A DNA stretch of 64,000 nt, taken from the NCBI RefSeq assembly GCF_003234965.1, contig NZ_QKVK01000001.1, positions 248,001 to 312,000 of the forward strand, given 5' to 3'. Source of the DNA: Aestuariivirga litoralis (lineage in GTDB: Bacteria > Pseudomonadota > Alphaproteobacteria > Rhizobiales > Aestuariivirgaceae). The notes under the pieces are model-generated. The model was not told where the DNA came from. It saw only the letters and a program-made list of their open reading frames with translations, and searched no databases. A program made the position numbers and the translations under genes. Position 1 is the stretch's first letter, and each line of letters begins with the position of its first letter. Shown one piece after another: positions 26,521 through 35,370 of the stretch.

Positions 26521-26627
26521 CCAACGCGCAAGCCCCCGCTGTTACTCTGCGCGCCATGAGGGGTGCTGCCATCGGCCTGCCACGGGCTGCTGGCATCATC
26601 TCGGTGTCAATTGCGTTGAGGAGTCCC

Positions 26628-27224
26628 ATGCTCAAGAAGTCCCTGATCATCACGCTGGCGCTCGGCCTCGCGGCCGCGGCCCCGCTTCCCGCGCTGTCCC
26701 AGACCACCGGTTCGGTGTCCAAGGCGCAACAGACCTCGAGCGACACCTTCACGCCGGACGAAATCGTCACCGCCGGCCACCAGTTCTTCGGCAAGACCTC
26801 GCGGGACCTGGCGCGCGCCGTCGAATCGGTTTTCGAGAAGCAGGGCCAGCCCACGGCCTACATCGTGGGCGAGGAAATGGCCGGCTCCTTCGTCGGCGGC
26901 CTGCGCTATGGCGAAGGCACCATCTACTACAAGACGGGCGAGAAGCAGCGCATCTACTGGCAGGGCCCCTCCGTCGGCTTCGATTTCGGCGGCAACGGCT
27001 CGCGCAGCCTGGTGCTGGTCTATAATTCGCACAGCCCCTCGGACCTCTACACCCGCTTCGGCGGCGTCGAGGGCTCGGCCTATTTCATCGGCGGCCTGGG
27101 GGTCAATTTCCAGCAGCAGGGCGACATCGTTCTGGCTCCCATCCGCACCGGCGTGGGGGCGCGCCTCGGCGCCAATGTCGGCTACCTGAAGTATTCGAAG
27201 AAGCCGAACTGGAACCCCTTCTGA
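26628..27224 (+). CDS. eipA: EipA-family periplasmic envelope-integrity protein (DUF1134)
   Basis: 198 residues from ATG 26628, with GAGGAG upstream. The signal peptide is MLKKSLIITLALGLAAAAPLP with cleavage near ALSQ. The DUF1134 domain follows: FTPDEIVTAGHQFFGKTSRDLARAV, then GEGTIYYKTGEKQRIYWQGPS, GFDFGGNGSRSLVLVYN and GVGARLGANVGYLKYS. Brucella EipA folds as a small beta-barrel and is needed for envelope stress resistance; its gene is activated by CtrA. A CtrA-like site lies upstream here. The only doubt is the functional transfer between genera. Confidence 0.9.
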   Translation: MLKKSLIITLALGLAAAAPLPALSQTTGSVSKAQQTSSDTFTPDEIVTAGHQFFGKTSRDLARAVESVFEKQGQPTAYIVGEEMAGSFVGGLRYGEGTIYYKTGEKQRIYWQGPSVGFDFGGNGSRSLVLVYNSHSPSDLYTRFGGVEGSAYFIGGLGVNFQQQGDIVLAPIRTGVGARLGANVGYLKYSKKPNWNPF

Positions 27225-27356
27225 CCTCCGCGCGTTAGCCGCCACTGCGGTGGCCGGCCATGCTCCGGCCACCTTTCGCGGGTTACGGCAATCCTCGCCG
27301 CAGGCTGGCATTCTGCCAGGCGATTGGCTACTGTAGGCTGAGTGCCGGAGGGGGCT

Positions 27357-28163
27357 ATGTCTCAGACCGAGACGATATTGCTGATCGTGCTGGGGTTCTC
27401 GCTGGCGAGCCTCATCGCGCTGTTCATGGCGCGCGGACTGTGGACGGCCGCGGTGAAGGTCGGCGCGCGCCGCATGCAGCGCCAGGTGCCCTCCTCCCTC
27501 GTCGGGCTGCAGACCGAGCGTGACCGGCTGCGCGCCGAATATGCCATGCTGTCGCAGCGCCTGGGCGCCCGGCTCGAAACCGCCAAGCTGCAGATGGCGG
27601 AGCACATGGCGGAGGTCAGCCGCCATCGCAATCGCCTTCACGAGCTGGAAGCGCTGGAAATGAACCGCGGCGCCGAGAATCGCCGCCTCGCCGTCCGTGT
27701 CCATGAGCTGGAACAGGCCTTGAACCATGCCCGCCTGCAGGAAGACATGCTGCGGCGGGACCTTGCCGCGCGGGATGAGGCGCTGGCCCATGCCACCCGT
27801 GCCCACCAGCCCCACAGGCCGGCACCCGACGCGCCGCACGTGACGTCCCCGCCGCCGGCCGATGATGCGGAGGCCCGCCTGCGCCAGCGCATCGACCGCC
27901 TCACCGAGCTGGCCAAGGCGCCGCCGCCCGAAGATCTCGTCATCCACGCCCCGCCCCCGCCGGAGGATCCGCTGGTGGCCGAAAAGCTGGCGGAGGCCGA
28001 GCGCGAGACGGCCGACCTGACCCGCGACCTCGAGCGCCTCGACGCCGAATGGCAGCAGCGCCTTGCCGAGGCCAACATCGCGGAATCGGAAGCTGACGCG
28101 AACGTCATCTCGCTCTCCAACCGCATCCGTGAGCTCAAGAAGAGCCTTGGGCAAGCGTCCTGA
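27357..28163 (+). CDS. Single-pass membrane protein with long coiled coil, unknown function
   Basis: 268 residues from ATG 27357 (CGGAGGGG upstream). One N-terminal helix, TILLIVLGFSLASLIALFM, anchors the protein. Residues about 45-150 and 215-265 are charged heptad-rich coiled coils (LQTERDRLRAEYAMLSQRL, ELKKSL at the end), joined by a proline-rich linker (HQPHRPAPDAPHVTSPPPAD and PPPPEDP). Possibly a structural or cell-division scaffold. No enzymatic motif. It precedes bchE by 75 bp but is separated from it by regulatory sites. Confidence 0.7.
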   Translation: MSQTETILLIVLGFSLASLIALFMARGLWTAAVKVGARRMQRQVPSSLVGLQTERDRLRAEYAMLSQRLGARLETAKLQMAEHMAEVSRHRNRLHELEALEMNRGAENRRLAVRVHELEQALNHARLQEDMLRRDLAARDEALAHATRAHQPHRPAPDAPHVTSPPPADDAEARLRQRIDRLTELAKAPPPEDLVIHAPPPPEDPLVAEKLAEAERETADLTRDLERLDAEWQQRLAEANIAESEADANVISLSNRIRELKKSLGQAS

Positions 28164-28167
28164 AAGT

Positions 28168-28201
28168 TTGACCCGGATCAAAGTGTCAGCCTGAACTGAC
28201 G
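28168..28201 (+). promoter_or_regulatory. FNR-type box and PpsR/CrtJ-like box before bchE
   Basis: TTGAC-CCGG-ATCAA (28168-28181) matches the FNR/FnrL consensus TTGAT-N4-ATCAA at 9 of 10 positions. Directly after it, TGTC-N10-GACG (28184-28201) matches the PpsR/CrtJ pattern TGTC-N10-GACA at 7 of 8. In Rhodobacter bchE is activated by FnrL under low oxygen, and photosynthesis genes are repressed by PpsR in air. The pair therefore predicts oxygen control of bchE-bchJ. Confidence 0.7.
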
Positions 28202-28238
28202 TATAGCCTCCCTGACAGCTGATACAGGGAGACCGGCC

Positions 28239-29834
28239 ATGCGCATCCTTCTGCTCCACCCGAATTACCACTCTGGCGGCGCTGAAATCGCGGGCAACTG
28301 GCCCCCGGCCTGGGTGGCCTATCTGGCCGGCGCACTGAAGAAGGCGGGCTACCCCGACCTCCGCTTCGTCGATGCCATGACCAATGACCTCTCCGAGGAC
28401 CAGATCCGGGCGATCCTGCGGGAAGAGAAGCCGGACGTCATCGGCTGCACCGCCATCACGCCGTCCATCTACAAGGCCGAGCGCCTGCTCGAGATCGCCA
28501 AGGAAGAGCATCCCGATGCGGTAACCGTGCTCGGCGGCATCCACGCCACCTTCATGTACAACCAGGTTCTGGGCGAGGCGCCGTGGATCGACGCCATCGT
28601 GCGGGGCGAGGGCGAGGAGATTATCGTCAACCTCGTCAAAGCCATCGACGAGAAGCGCTGGCCCGAATGCCGGAAGGAGATCAGGGGCATCGCCTATCGC
28701 GACGGCTCCGACGTCATCGCCACGGTGGCTGCCCCCACGGTGAAGGACCTCGACGGCATCAACCCTGACTGGTCGGTGCTCGAATGGGAGAAATACATCT
28801 ACATACCCATGGGCAAGCGTGTCGCCATCCCCAACATGGCGCGCGGCTGCCCCTTCACCTGCTCCTTCTGCTCGCAGTGGAAGTTCTGGCGCGACTATCG
28901 CATCCGCGACCCGAAGAAGGTGGTCGACGAGATCGAGACACTGATGCGCGAGCATGATGTCGGCTTCTTCATCCTCGCCGACGAGGAGCCCACCATCAAC
29001 AAGAAGAAGTTCGTCGCCTTCTGCGAGGAGCTGATCAGGCGCGACCTCAAGATCCTGTGGGGCATCAACACCCGCGTCACCGACATCCTGCGCGACGAGG
29101 CGCTGCTGCCGCTCTATCGCAAGGCTGGCCTCATCCACGTTTCGCTGGGCACCGAGGCCGCGGCGCAATTGCAGCTCGACCGCTTCAACAAGGAAACCAC
29201 CGTCGCCCAGAACAAGAAGGCCATCGAGCTCCTGCGCAATGCCGGCATCGTGGTCGAGGCCCAGTTCATCGTCGGCCTCGAGAACGAGACGCGCGAAACG
29301 CTGGAAGAAACCTACCGCATGGCGCAGGACTGGAAGCCTGACCTCGCCAACTGGTCGATGTTCACGCCCTGGCCCTTCTCGGACCTGTTCCGTGACTTGG
29401 GCGACAAGGTCGAGGTCTTCGACTACGACAAGTATAATTTCGTGACGCCCATCATGAAGCCCGACGCCATGGACCGCGCCGAGCTCTTGGACCGCGTGAT
29501 GCACAATTACCGCCGCTTCTACATGAAGAAGGCGCTCTTCTCCTACCCGTGGGCGGGCTCCGGCGAGCGCCGCCGCTATCTCCTGGGCTGCCTCAAGGCC
29601 TTCCTGAAGTCAGGCTTCGAACGCAAGTTCTATGACCTCGGCCGCGTCAACTACTGGGGCAAGAAGGACACGGTGGACTTCGCCTTCGACCGCACCCGCC
29701 AGCGCGCCGACATGAGCAAGGTCGAATGGCAGACCACGCACAACCGCAAGTCCAACAAGCAGGTCGGCCAGGAAGCCGCCGAAGCCATGGCCTGCGGCGG
29801 CGGCAAGGAGCAGATGGAAGACGCGATGCAATGA
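28239..29834 (+). CDS. bchE: Anaerobic Mg-protoporphyrin IX monomethyl ester oxidative cyclase
   Basis: 531 residues. An N-terminal B12-binding domain ([20 protein letters not shown], then VLGGIHATF) is followed by a radical-SAM domain with the cluster-binding Cys204, Cys208 and Cys211 in [20 protein letters not shown]. Length, the WKFWRDYR segment and the paired bchJ point to BchE, which forms the isocyclic ring of bacteriochlorophyll without oxygen. Its stop overlaps the bchJ start by ATGA. An FNR-type box lies 57 bp upstream. Other radical-SAM/B12 proteins of this class are an alternative, but much less likely with bchJ attached. Confidence 0.9.
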   Translation: MRILLLHPNYHSGGAEIAGNWPPAWVAYLAGALKKAGYPDLRFVDAMTNDLSEDQIRAILREEKPDVIGCTAITPSIYKAERLLEIAKEEHPDAVTVLGGIHATFMYNQVLGEAPWIDAIVRGEGEEIIVNLVKAIDEKRWPECRKEIRGIAYRDGSDVIATVAAPTVKDLDGINPDWSVLEWEKYIYIPMGKRVAIPNMARGCPFTCSFCSQWKFWRDYRIRDPKKVVDEIETLMREHDVGFFILADEEPTINKKKFVAFCEELIRRDLKILWGINTRVTDILRDEALLPLYRKAGLIHVSLGTEAAAQLQLDRFNKETTVAQNKKAIELLRNAGIVVEAQFIVGLENETRETLEETYRMAQDWKPDLANWSMFTPWPFSDLFRDLGDKVEVFDYDKYNFVTPIMKPDAMDRAELLDRVMHNYRRFYMKKALFSYPWAGSGERRRYLLGCLKAFLKSGFERKFYDLGRVNYWGKKDTVDFAFDRTRQRADMSKVEWQTTHNRKSNKQVGQEAAEAMACGGGKEQMEDAMQ

Positions 29835-30427
29835 GCGATGCGGCCCACACGGGCCGGATCGGCCCGAACGCGGTGATCCGCCTCGCCGAGGCGCTCGATG
29901 CGCTCGAGAGCAAGGCAGTGACGAGAAGGCTCTTCATCGCTGCCGATCTCGAGGCCTATGTGCACACGCCACCGCAGGCCATGGTGCCGGAGGATGACGT
30001 CACCCTCCTCCACCGCCAACTCCGCCACGAGCTCAGCGCGACGCGCGCTGCCTCCGTCTCATGGCTCGCGGGCCAGCGCACCGCCGACTACCTGCTTGCG
30101 AACCGCATCCCGAAGCCGGTGCAGCGCCTTCTGAAGCTGCTGCCGGCGCGTTTCGCCGCCTTCATCCTGCTCAAGGCGATCGGCGCCCATGCCTGGACCT
30201 TCGCGGGCACCAGCCGCTTCACCTGGTCGATGAGCCGCCCCATCACGCTCACCTTCGAGAACTGTCCCCTCTGCCGCGGCGGGCAGGCGACGGCGCCCTG
30301 CTGCAGCTACTATGCAGCGACATTCGAGAGATTGTTCCGTGAACTGATCAGCGCGGAGACGGATGTGCACGAGACGGAGTGCATTGCAGCGGGTGGTGCG
30401 GCGTGCAGATTCGAGATAGCATTCTGA
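29831..30427 (+). CDS. bchJ: BchJ, 4-vinyl reductase (V4R) domain protein
   Basis: 198 residues from ATG 29831, overlapping the bchE stop. The C-terminal V4R domain has [34 protein letters not shown] and [16 protein letters not shown], with clustered cysteines typical of this family. BchJ supports bacteriochlorophyll synthesis, possibly by delivering chlorophyllide intermediates; the main 8-vinyl reductase is usually BciA or BciB. No other photosynthesis gene is in the window. Confidence 0.87.
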   Translation: MSDAAHTGRIGPNAVIRLAEALDALESKAVTRRLFIAADLEAYVHTPPQAMVPEDDVTLLHRQLRHELSATRAASVSWLAGQRTADYLLANRIPKPVQRLLKLLPARFAAFILLKAIGAHAWTFAGTSRFTWSMSRPITLTFENCPLCRGGQATAPCCSYYAATFERLFRELISAETDVHETECIAAGGAACRFEIAF

Positions 30428-30451
30428 CTCGCTGAACGACCCCCAACCCTA

Positions 30452-30470
30452 CCTCCCCACACGGGGGAGG
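30452..30470. terminator. GC-rich hairpin between convergent genes
   Basis: CCTCCCC (30452-30458) pairs with GGGGAGG (30464-30470). No T-run follows on either strand, so it is a stabilising hairpin or a weak terminator between bchJ and the opposite gene. Confidence 0.4.
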
Positions 30471-30494
30471 CGAATGAATCGGCGTCTCTATGGC

Positions 30495-32111
30495 CTATTC
30501 CGTCATCCAGCCGGGCATGCGGTTGGCCTGCACGATGTTGCTCTCCTCGTCGTTGCGGCCTTTCCGCACGAAGACGATGTTGTGATAGAAGTGAAGCCCT
30601 GAGATGTTGAGGTCACAATAGGTGGGCTCATAGCCCGGCGCATGGACCTCGCGCCAGTTCAGCCCGTCGACGAGGTTCTTGAAGAACTCCATCATCGACA
30701 GCCGGCGCGAGCCCGCGGTGTCCAGTGCGCCGAACTTCGCCCAGTTCGCGGTCTGGGTATCCTCCACCACATACCAGCCGCCCTCCTTCAGGAAGGGAAA
30801 CAGCATCATGAAGGTGGCGGTCACATGCTCGCTGCGGTGGCTGCCGTCGTCGATGATGATGTCGAAACCGCCCTCGCCCACGGCCTCGATCAGGCGCGCC
30901 AGCACGCGCGGATCCGCCTGTGACCCCTGGAACACCCGGATGCGCTCCTCGCTAATGTGCTTGGGGTGATAGTCGAGCCCGAAGACCTCGCCCTGCGGAA
31001 AATAGTCCCGCCACATGCGCAGCGAGGCGCCGCCCGCATGCGGGTCCTCATAACCGCCGATGCCGATCTCCAGCAGCTTCAGCGGCGTGCTGCGCAACGG
31101 CGCGAAGTGGCTGTGGTAAAGTGCGGTGTAGCTATGGCCGGCGTTCTTGTCGGACCCATGCAGAAGCGCCAGCCGCGACAGCTCGTCCTGCTCACCCGCC
31201 GCCTGGTCCATCATGAAGCTCCTGTCGAGGTTGCGCACGAAGCGCTGCTTGCCGAAGCGCGCCGCCTCGAAGGCGAAGCTCGAGCCCGGCGTTCCGGTGA
31301 TCACCGGGCAGCGCGAAATATAGAGGAAGTCCACGAAGGCGCGCAGGTGGTCCGGCATCCCCGGCTGGCGCAGGCCGCCATAGTCCACCGTGCGGCCGCC
31401 CGCTGCCGTGATGGCTGCCGCCACCCGCCCGGCTGCCTCCGCCTCGTCGCTGAACACTGCAATGGGGCCACGGCCGTGCAGCGCCGCTGCCCAGTGGCAC
31501 AGCGCGTCGAGCGCCTGGTTGCTTTCGGGGCTGTACTGCAACAGGTCACCGCGCCGCACCGTCAGCGCCACGGCAGCGGCGGGCACCGACTCTGCCAGCG
31601 CCCGGAAGGCCGCCCGCGGCCGCAGCAGCGCATAGGCCTCCGACATCAGGGCATTCCAGTCCGGCTCGCTCGCGGCGCCGCCCAGATCTTGGCTCAGCCG
31701 CTCGGCCATGCTGGTTTCGAGCAGCACCACGGGCGCCGCGCAGCGGGCCACCATGTCGGCCAGCGGCACGCCGCCTTGGGGGTTCTGCGGCAGCAGCAGC
31801 CACAGGCGCTGCGCGCTGGATTGCACCGCATGCCAGCCATCGCCCGGCACCCATTCGCTGAAGCAGGCAGAGATCGACCGCATGTCGTCCGGCATTGCTG
31901 CCGGCAACGCGCGGCAGGGCTCGAACAGGTCTTCGAAGCCGATCCGCTGCAGGGCATTCACGTTGGGGCGCGGGTCATTGGGCTCGCCGGGCGTCCAGCA
32001 GTGCAGGCAGCGCCGGCCGGTCTGCCGCGCCAGCACTATGGCCGCCGCAACCGCGCGCAGCCTGTTCCCCAGCCCCGCCTGGGGGGAAATGATCAGCAAC
32101 CGCTCACTCAA
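30495..32111 (-). CDS. Fusion: fucosyltransferase-like N-terminal domain plus SAM methyltransferase
   Basis: 538 residues from TTG 32111 (AGGAG 6 bp upstream). Residues about 1-300 begin LIISPQAGLGNRLRAVAAAIVLA and contain ALTVRRGDLLQYS and PVITGTPGSSFAFEAARFG, the pattern of nucleotide-sugar glycosyltransferases of the NodZ/GT-B type. Residues about 315-525 are a class I methyltransferase: LALLHGSDKNAGHSYTALYH, KLLEIGIGGYEDPHAGGASL, GLDYHPK and FDIIIDDGSH, as in the mycinamicin/macrolide O-methyltransferase family. A sugar could be transferred and methylated by one chain. The boundary near DQAAGEQDELSR shows no frameshift. Acceptor unknown. Confidence 0.75.
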   Translation of the reverse strand: MSERLLIISPQAGLGNRLRAVAAAIVLARQTGRRCLHCWTPGEPNDPRPNVNALQRIGFEDLFEPCRALPAAMPDDMRSISACFSEWVPGDGWHAVQSSAQRLWLLLPQNPQGGVPLADMVARCAAPVVLLETSMAERLSQDLGGAASEPDWNALMSEAYALLRPRAAFRALAESVPAAAVALTVRRGDLLQYSPESNQALDALCHWAAALHGRGPIAVFSDEAEAAGRVAAAITAAGGRTVDYGGLRQPGMPDHLRAFVDFLYISRCPVITGTPGSSFAFEAARFGKQRFVRNLDRSFMMDQAAGEQDELSRLALLHGSDKNAGHSYTALYHSHFAPLRSTPLKLLEIGIGGYEDPHAGGASLRMWRDYFPQGEVFGLDYHPKHISEERIRVFQGSQADPRVLARLIEAVGEGGFDIIIDDGSHRSEHVTATFMMLFPFLKEGGWYVVEDTQTANWAKFGALDTAGSRRLSMMEFFKNLVDGLNWREVHAPGYEPTYCDLNISGLHFYHNIVFVRKGRNDEESNIVQANRMPGWMTE

Positions 32112-32253
32112 GGCCCACTCCTGCCATTGCCTTCTTCCCTATGCGGAAATCGATTAATTTTTGCGATAGACGGCCGTGGGCCGTGCCGGCCGTCATGCCG
32201 TCTTGCCGCCCTTCGCCGCCCGTCTATGATCGCGCCCTCCAGGAGGACCGACC

Positions 32254-33978
32254 ATGGACAAGCCCACCTTCGACAAGTCGAAGCTGCCCAGCCGCCACGT
32301 CAGCGTCGGGCCGGAACGCGCACCCCACCGCTCCTACTACTACGCCATGGGCCTCACCGCCCAACAGATCGGCCAGCCCTTCGTCGGCGTCGCCTCCTGC
32401 TGGAACGAGGCCGCCCCCTGCAACATCGCGCTGATGCGCCAGGCCCAGGCCGTGAAGAAGGGGGTGGCCGCCGCTCACGGCACCCCGCGCGAGTTCTGCA
32501 CCATCACGGTAACGGACGGCATCGCCATGGGCCACCAGGGCATGAAGGCCTCCCTCGTCTCGCGTGAGGTGATCGCGGACTCGGTCGAGCTCACCATGCG
32601 CGGCCATTGTTATGATGGGCTGGTCGGCCTTGCCGGCTGCGACAAGTCGCTCCCCGGCATGATGATGGCCATGGTGCGGCTGAACTGCCCGTCGATCTTC
32701 ATCTATGGCGGCTCCATCCTGCCGGGCATCTTCCGTGGCCGCCAGGTGACGATCCAGGACATGTTCGAGGCCGTGGGCAAGCATTCCGCCGGCCTGATGT
32801 CGGACGAGGACCTGGCCGAGATCGAGAAGGTCGCCTGCCCCTCCGCCGGCTCCTGCGGCGGCCAGTTCACCGCCAACACCATGGCCACCGTGGCCGAGGC
32901 GATCGGCCTCGCCCTGCCCTATTCCTGCGGCGCCCCTGCCCCCTACGAGGTGCGCGACACCTTCTGCTACACGGCGGGCGAAAAGGTGATGGAGCTCATC
33001 GCCCGCAACATCCGCCCGCGCGACATCGTGACCAGGAAGGCGCTGGAGAATGCCGCGACCGTCGTCGCCGCCTCCGGCGGCTCCACCAATGCCGCCCTGC
33101 ACTTGCCCGCCATCGCCCACGAGGCAGGGATCAAGTTCGACCTCTTCGACGTCGCCGAGATCTTCAGGCGCACCCCCTATATTGCCGACCTGAAGCCCGG
33201 CGGGCGTTATGTCGCGAAGGACCTGTTCGAGGCGGGCGGCATCCCGCTGCTGATGAAGACCCTGCTCGATTACGGCTTCCTCCATGGCGACTGCCTCACC
33301 GTCACCGGCCGCACCATGGCGGAGAACATGGCGGCGGTGAAGTGGAACCCCGACCAGGACGTGATCCGCCCCGCCGACAATCCCTTCACCGCCACCGGCG
33401 GCGTGGTGGGGCTGAAGGGCAACCTGGCGCCGGAGGGCGCCATCGTGAAGGTTGCGGGCATGACGAACCTGCGCTTCTCAGGCCCCGCCCGCTGCTTCGA
33501 CAATGAGGAGGCCTGCTTCGACGCGGTGTCGAGGAAGCAGTACAGGGAAGGCGAGGTGCTGGTCATCCGCTATGAAGGCCCGCGCGGCGGCCCGGGCATG
33601 CGCGAGATGCTGGCCACCACCGCCGCCCTCTATGGCCAGGGCATGGGCGACAAGGTGGCGCTCATCACCGATGGCCGCTTCTCCGGCGCCACGCGCGGCT
33701 TCTGCATCGGCCACGTGGGGCCGGAGGCGCAGCTCGGCGGCCCCATCGGCCTGCTGAAGGACGGCGACATCATCACCATCGATGCGGTGGATGGCATCCT
33801 CTCCTGCAACGTGTCGGAGGCGGAGTTCGCCGAGCGCCGCAAGGCCTGGGCCCCGCATCCCCACGGCTACAATTCCGGCACGCTGTGGAAATATGCCCAG
33901 CAGGTCGGTCCCGCCGTCAACGGCGCCGTCACCCATCCCGGCGGCGCCGCGGAGACGATGACCTACGCCGATGTGTGA
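32254..33978 (+). CDS. ilvD: Dihydroxy-acid dehydratase
   Basis: 574 residues. Iron-sulfur ligand cysteines are Cys49 (ASCWNEAAPCN), Cys129 (GLAGCDKSLPGMMMAM) and Cys201 (PSAGSCGGQFTANTMA). C-terminal motifs GPRGGPGM and LITDGRFSGATRG complete the IlvD/Edd family picture. It dehydrates dihydroxy-isovalerate or dihydroxy-methylvalerate in branched-chain amino acid synthesis. Full length. A strong AGGAGG lies before ATG 32254. It stands alone, with no other ilv or leu gene nearby. A sugar-acid dehydratase is possible but less likely. Confidence 0.92.
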   Translation: MDKPTFDKSKLPSRHVSVGPERAPHRSYYYAMGLTAQQIGQPFVGVASCWNEAAPCNIALMRQAQAVKKGVAAAHGTPREFCTITVTDGIAMGHQGMKASLVSREVIADSVELTMRGHCYDGLVGLAGCDKSLPGMMMAMVRLNCPSIFIYGGSILPGIFRGRQVTIQDMFEAVGKHSAGLMSDEDLAEIEKVACPSAGSCGGQFTANTMATVAEAIGLALPYSCGAPAPYEVRDTFCYTAGEKVMELIARNIRPRDIVTRKALENAATVVAASGGSTNAALHLPAIAHEAGIKFDLFDVAEIFRRTPYIADLKPGGRYVAKDLFEAGGIPLLMKTLLDYGFLHGDCLTVTGRTMAENMAAVKWNPDQDVIRPADNPFTATGGVVGLKGNLAPEGAIVKVAGMTNLRFSGPARCFDNEEACFDAVSRKQYREGEVLVIRYEGPRGGPGMREMLATTAALYGQGMGDKVALITDGRFSGATRGFCIGHVGPEAQLGGPIGLLKDGDIITIDAVDGILSCNVSEAEFAERRKAWAPHPHGYNSGTLWKYAQQVGPAVNGAVTHPGGAAETMTYADV

Positions 33979-34159
33979 GCAAGGCGCCCGGTCCTGGCAG
34001 CAGGCGCAATACGGGCGCTGGATTTGTTGGGAAATTTTTCACCATGTCAATCAGCAGCAGGCACGAGCCGCTGACATAGCATAATTTAGGAAAAAAGTCA
34101 AGAGAAAAGCCGAGAGGGAAGGAATTTTTCCCTTCGGCAGGTTTCGCCCTGCAGCGTGG

Positions 34160-34549
34160 CTAGGGCGCCGCGCGCGGCGTGAAGCTGGCCAGCACCGCGC
34201 CGCCCGCATCCAGCAGTTTCAGCCGGCCGTCCTTGAGGCTCATGGCCCGCACCTTGGCCAGCATGGCGAAGAAGGCCTGCTCCTGCTCGAACCCGTCGAG
34301 ACAGGCCATCTGGGTGGCCGCCAGCGGTGAGAAGCTCAGCTTCGCCCCTGACAGCTTGTAGCTGCCCTTGAAGCGGTTGCAGCCGCCGAGGCCCGCCACC
34401 CGCCCCGCCTCAAAGCGCAGATAGGGCGCCCGCTTGCCGCTCGCCCCGGCCAGCACCCAGTCCACCCCCGTGAAACCCTCCGGCTGTGCCCTTCCAGGCC
34501 CAGCGAGAACACCCAGCAGCAAAGCGGAAAGAACGAGACGCCGGTGCAT
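34160..34549 (-). CDS. Secreted META/HslJ-domain protein
   Basis: 129 residues from ATG 34549, which has a perfect AGGAGG. The signal peptide is RRLVLSALLLGVLAGPGRA. The META domain shows DWVLAGASGKRAPYLRFEAGRVAGLGGCNRFKGSYKL and a second segment LAATQMACLDGFEQEQAFFAML. Such heat-shock-type HslJ proteins are periplasmic or outer-membrane and linked to envelope or antibiotic stress. The two cysteines could form a disulfide. Confidence 0.8.
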   Translation of the reverse strand: MHRRLVLSALLLGVLAGPGRAQPEGFTGVDWVLAGASGKRAPYLRFEAGRVAGLGGCNRFKGSYKLSGAKLSFSPLAATQMACLDGFEQEQAFFAMLAKVRAMSLKDGRLKLLDAGGAVLASFTPRAAP

Positions 34550-34631
34550 GTGAACCTCCTGGCCATGCGATGCGGAACAGGCAGGGTGAGCGACAATTGA
34601 GATCAATCCAAGGCGGCAGGCGAGCCCCAGG

Positions 34632-35261
34632 TCAGGCCGCGGCAGACCCCCTCACCAGCGCGATGTCGCAGAACATGTCGGGCTGGAAGGCGAAGGCGAA
34701 GATCTTCCAGTTGTGATTGACGCAGAGGTCGTTCACCACGGGCACGATGCCATACTTATATCCGCTGAGGTCCATCATCGTATAGTCGTTGAAGATCAGA
34801 ACCCCGTCCTCGGCCAGGCAGTTCACCGCCACGTCCGCGTCACGCTTGACGCCCGGATAGGAATGGTCCCCGTCAACATAGATCATGTCATACTGGACCT
34901 TCGCATTCTTCAGATTGGACGAGCTGTCGCCCGGAATGGCCCTCAGCACGCCCGCCTTGATCGCGGATTCGAAGCGCTCGTTGAAGAACTCGAGGTGGGT
35001 CTTGCCCTTCAGGATGTCGGCGCAGCTCACGCCGTTCATCCGCTGGCTGTCGGTGAGCTTGAAGATGTCATAGGCGTCGAAATGCGAAGGATCGAGTTCT
35101 TGCAGCAGAAACTTTGTAAAATCCCCGAAGGCGATTCCCACCTCGGCAATGCGCTTGCCCTTCAGCCGTTCGCTCAGCGACTTGATGAGATGATAGCGGC
35201 TGGCGAACAGCCTCGCGTCCTTCAGTACATCGCTGTCCCGAATCGGCAAGGGACGTTCCAT
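34632..35261 (-). CDS. Class I SAM-dependent methyltransferase
   Basis: 209 residues from ATG 35261 (GGGGAG 8 bp upstream). The SAM-binding glycine loop is IAEVGIAFGDFTKFLL, with the acidic residue after beta-2 in FDAYDIFKL, then MIYVDGDHSYPGVKRDADVA and EDGVLIFNDYT, as in Methyltransf_24 proteins acting on sugars, lipids or phenolics. It shares the general class with the C-terminal half of the fusion protein at 30495-32111, but is a different subfamily. Substrate unknown. Confidence 0.8.
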   Translation of the reverse strand: MERPLPIRDSDVLKDARLFASRYHLIKSLSERLKGKRIAEVGIAFGDFTKFLLQELDPSHFDAYDIFKLTDSQRMNGVSCADILKGKTHLEFFNERFESAIKAGVLRAIPGDSSSNLKNAKVQYDMIYVDGDHSYPGVKRDADVAVNCLAEDGVLIFNDYTMMDLSGYKYGIVPVVNDLCVNHNWKIFAFAFQPDMFCDIALVRGSAAA

Positions 35262-35370
35262 GCTTTTTCTCCCCACATAAGTAAGACATAAGGACTACAA
35301 CTCAACTCCGCCGCTTTGCAACACATGAATTGGCCGCAGGGTCCTGCCCGCCATGTCTGCTGCCGGAGGC

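Noticed and set aside
34080-34135. AT-rich stretch with GGGAA...TTCCC as a terminator of the META gene
   Set aside because: The arms pair imperfectly and the spacing is poor; no convincing stem-loop with U-run in either direction.
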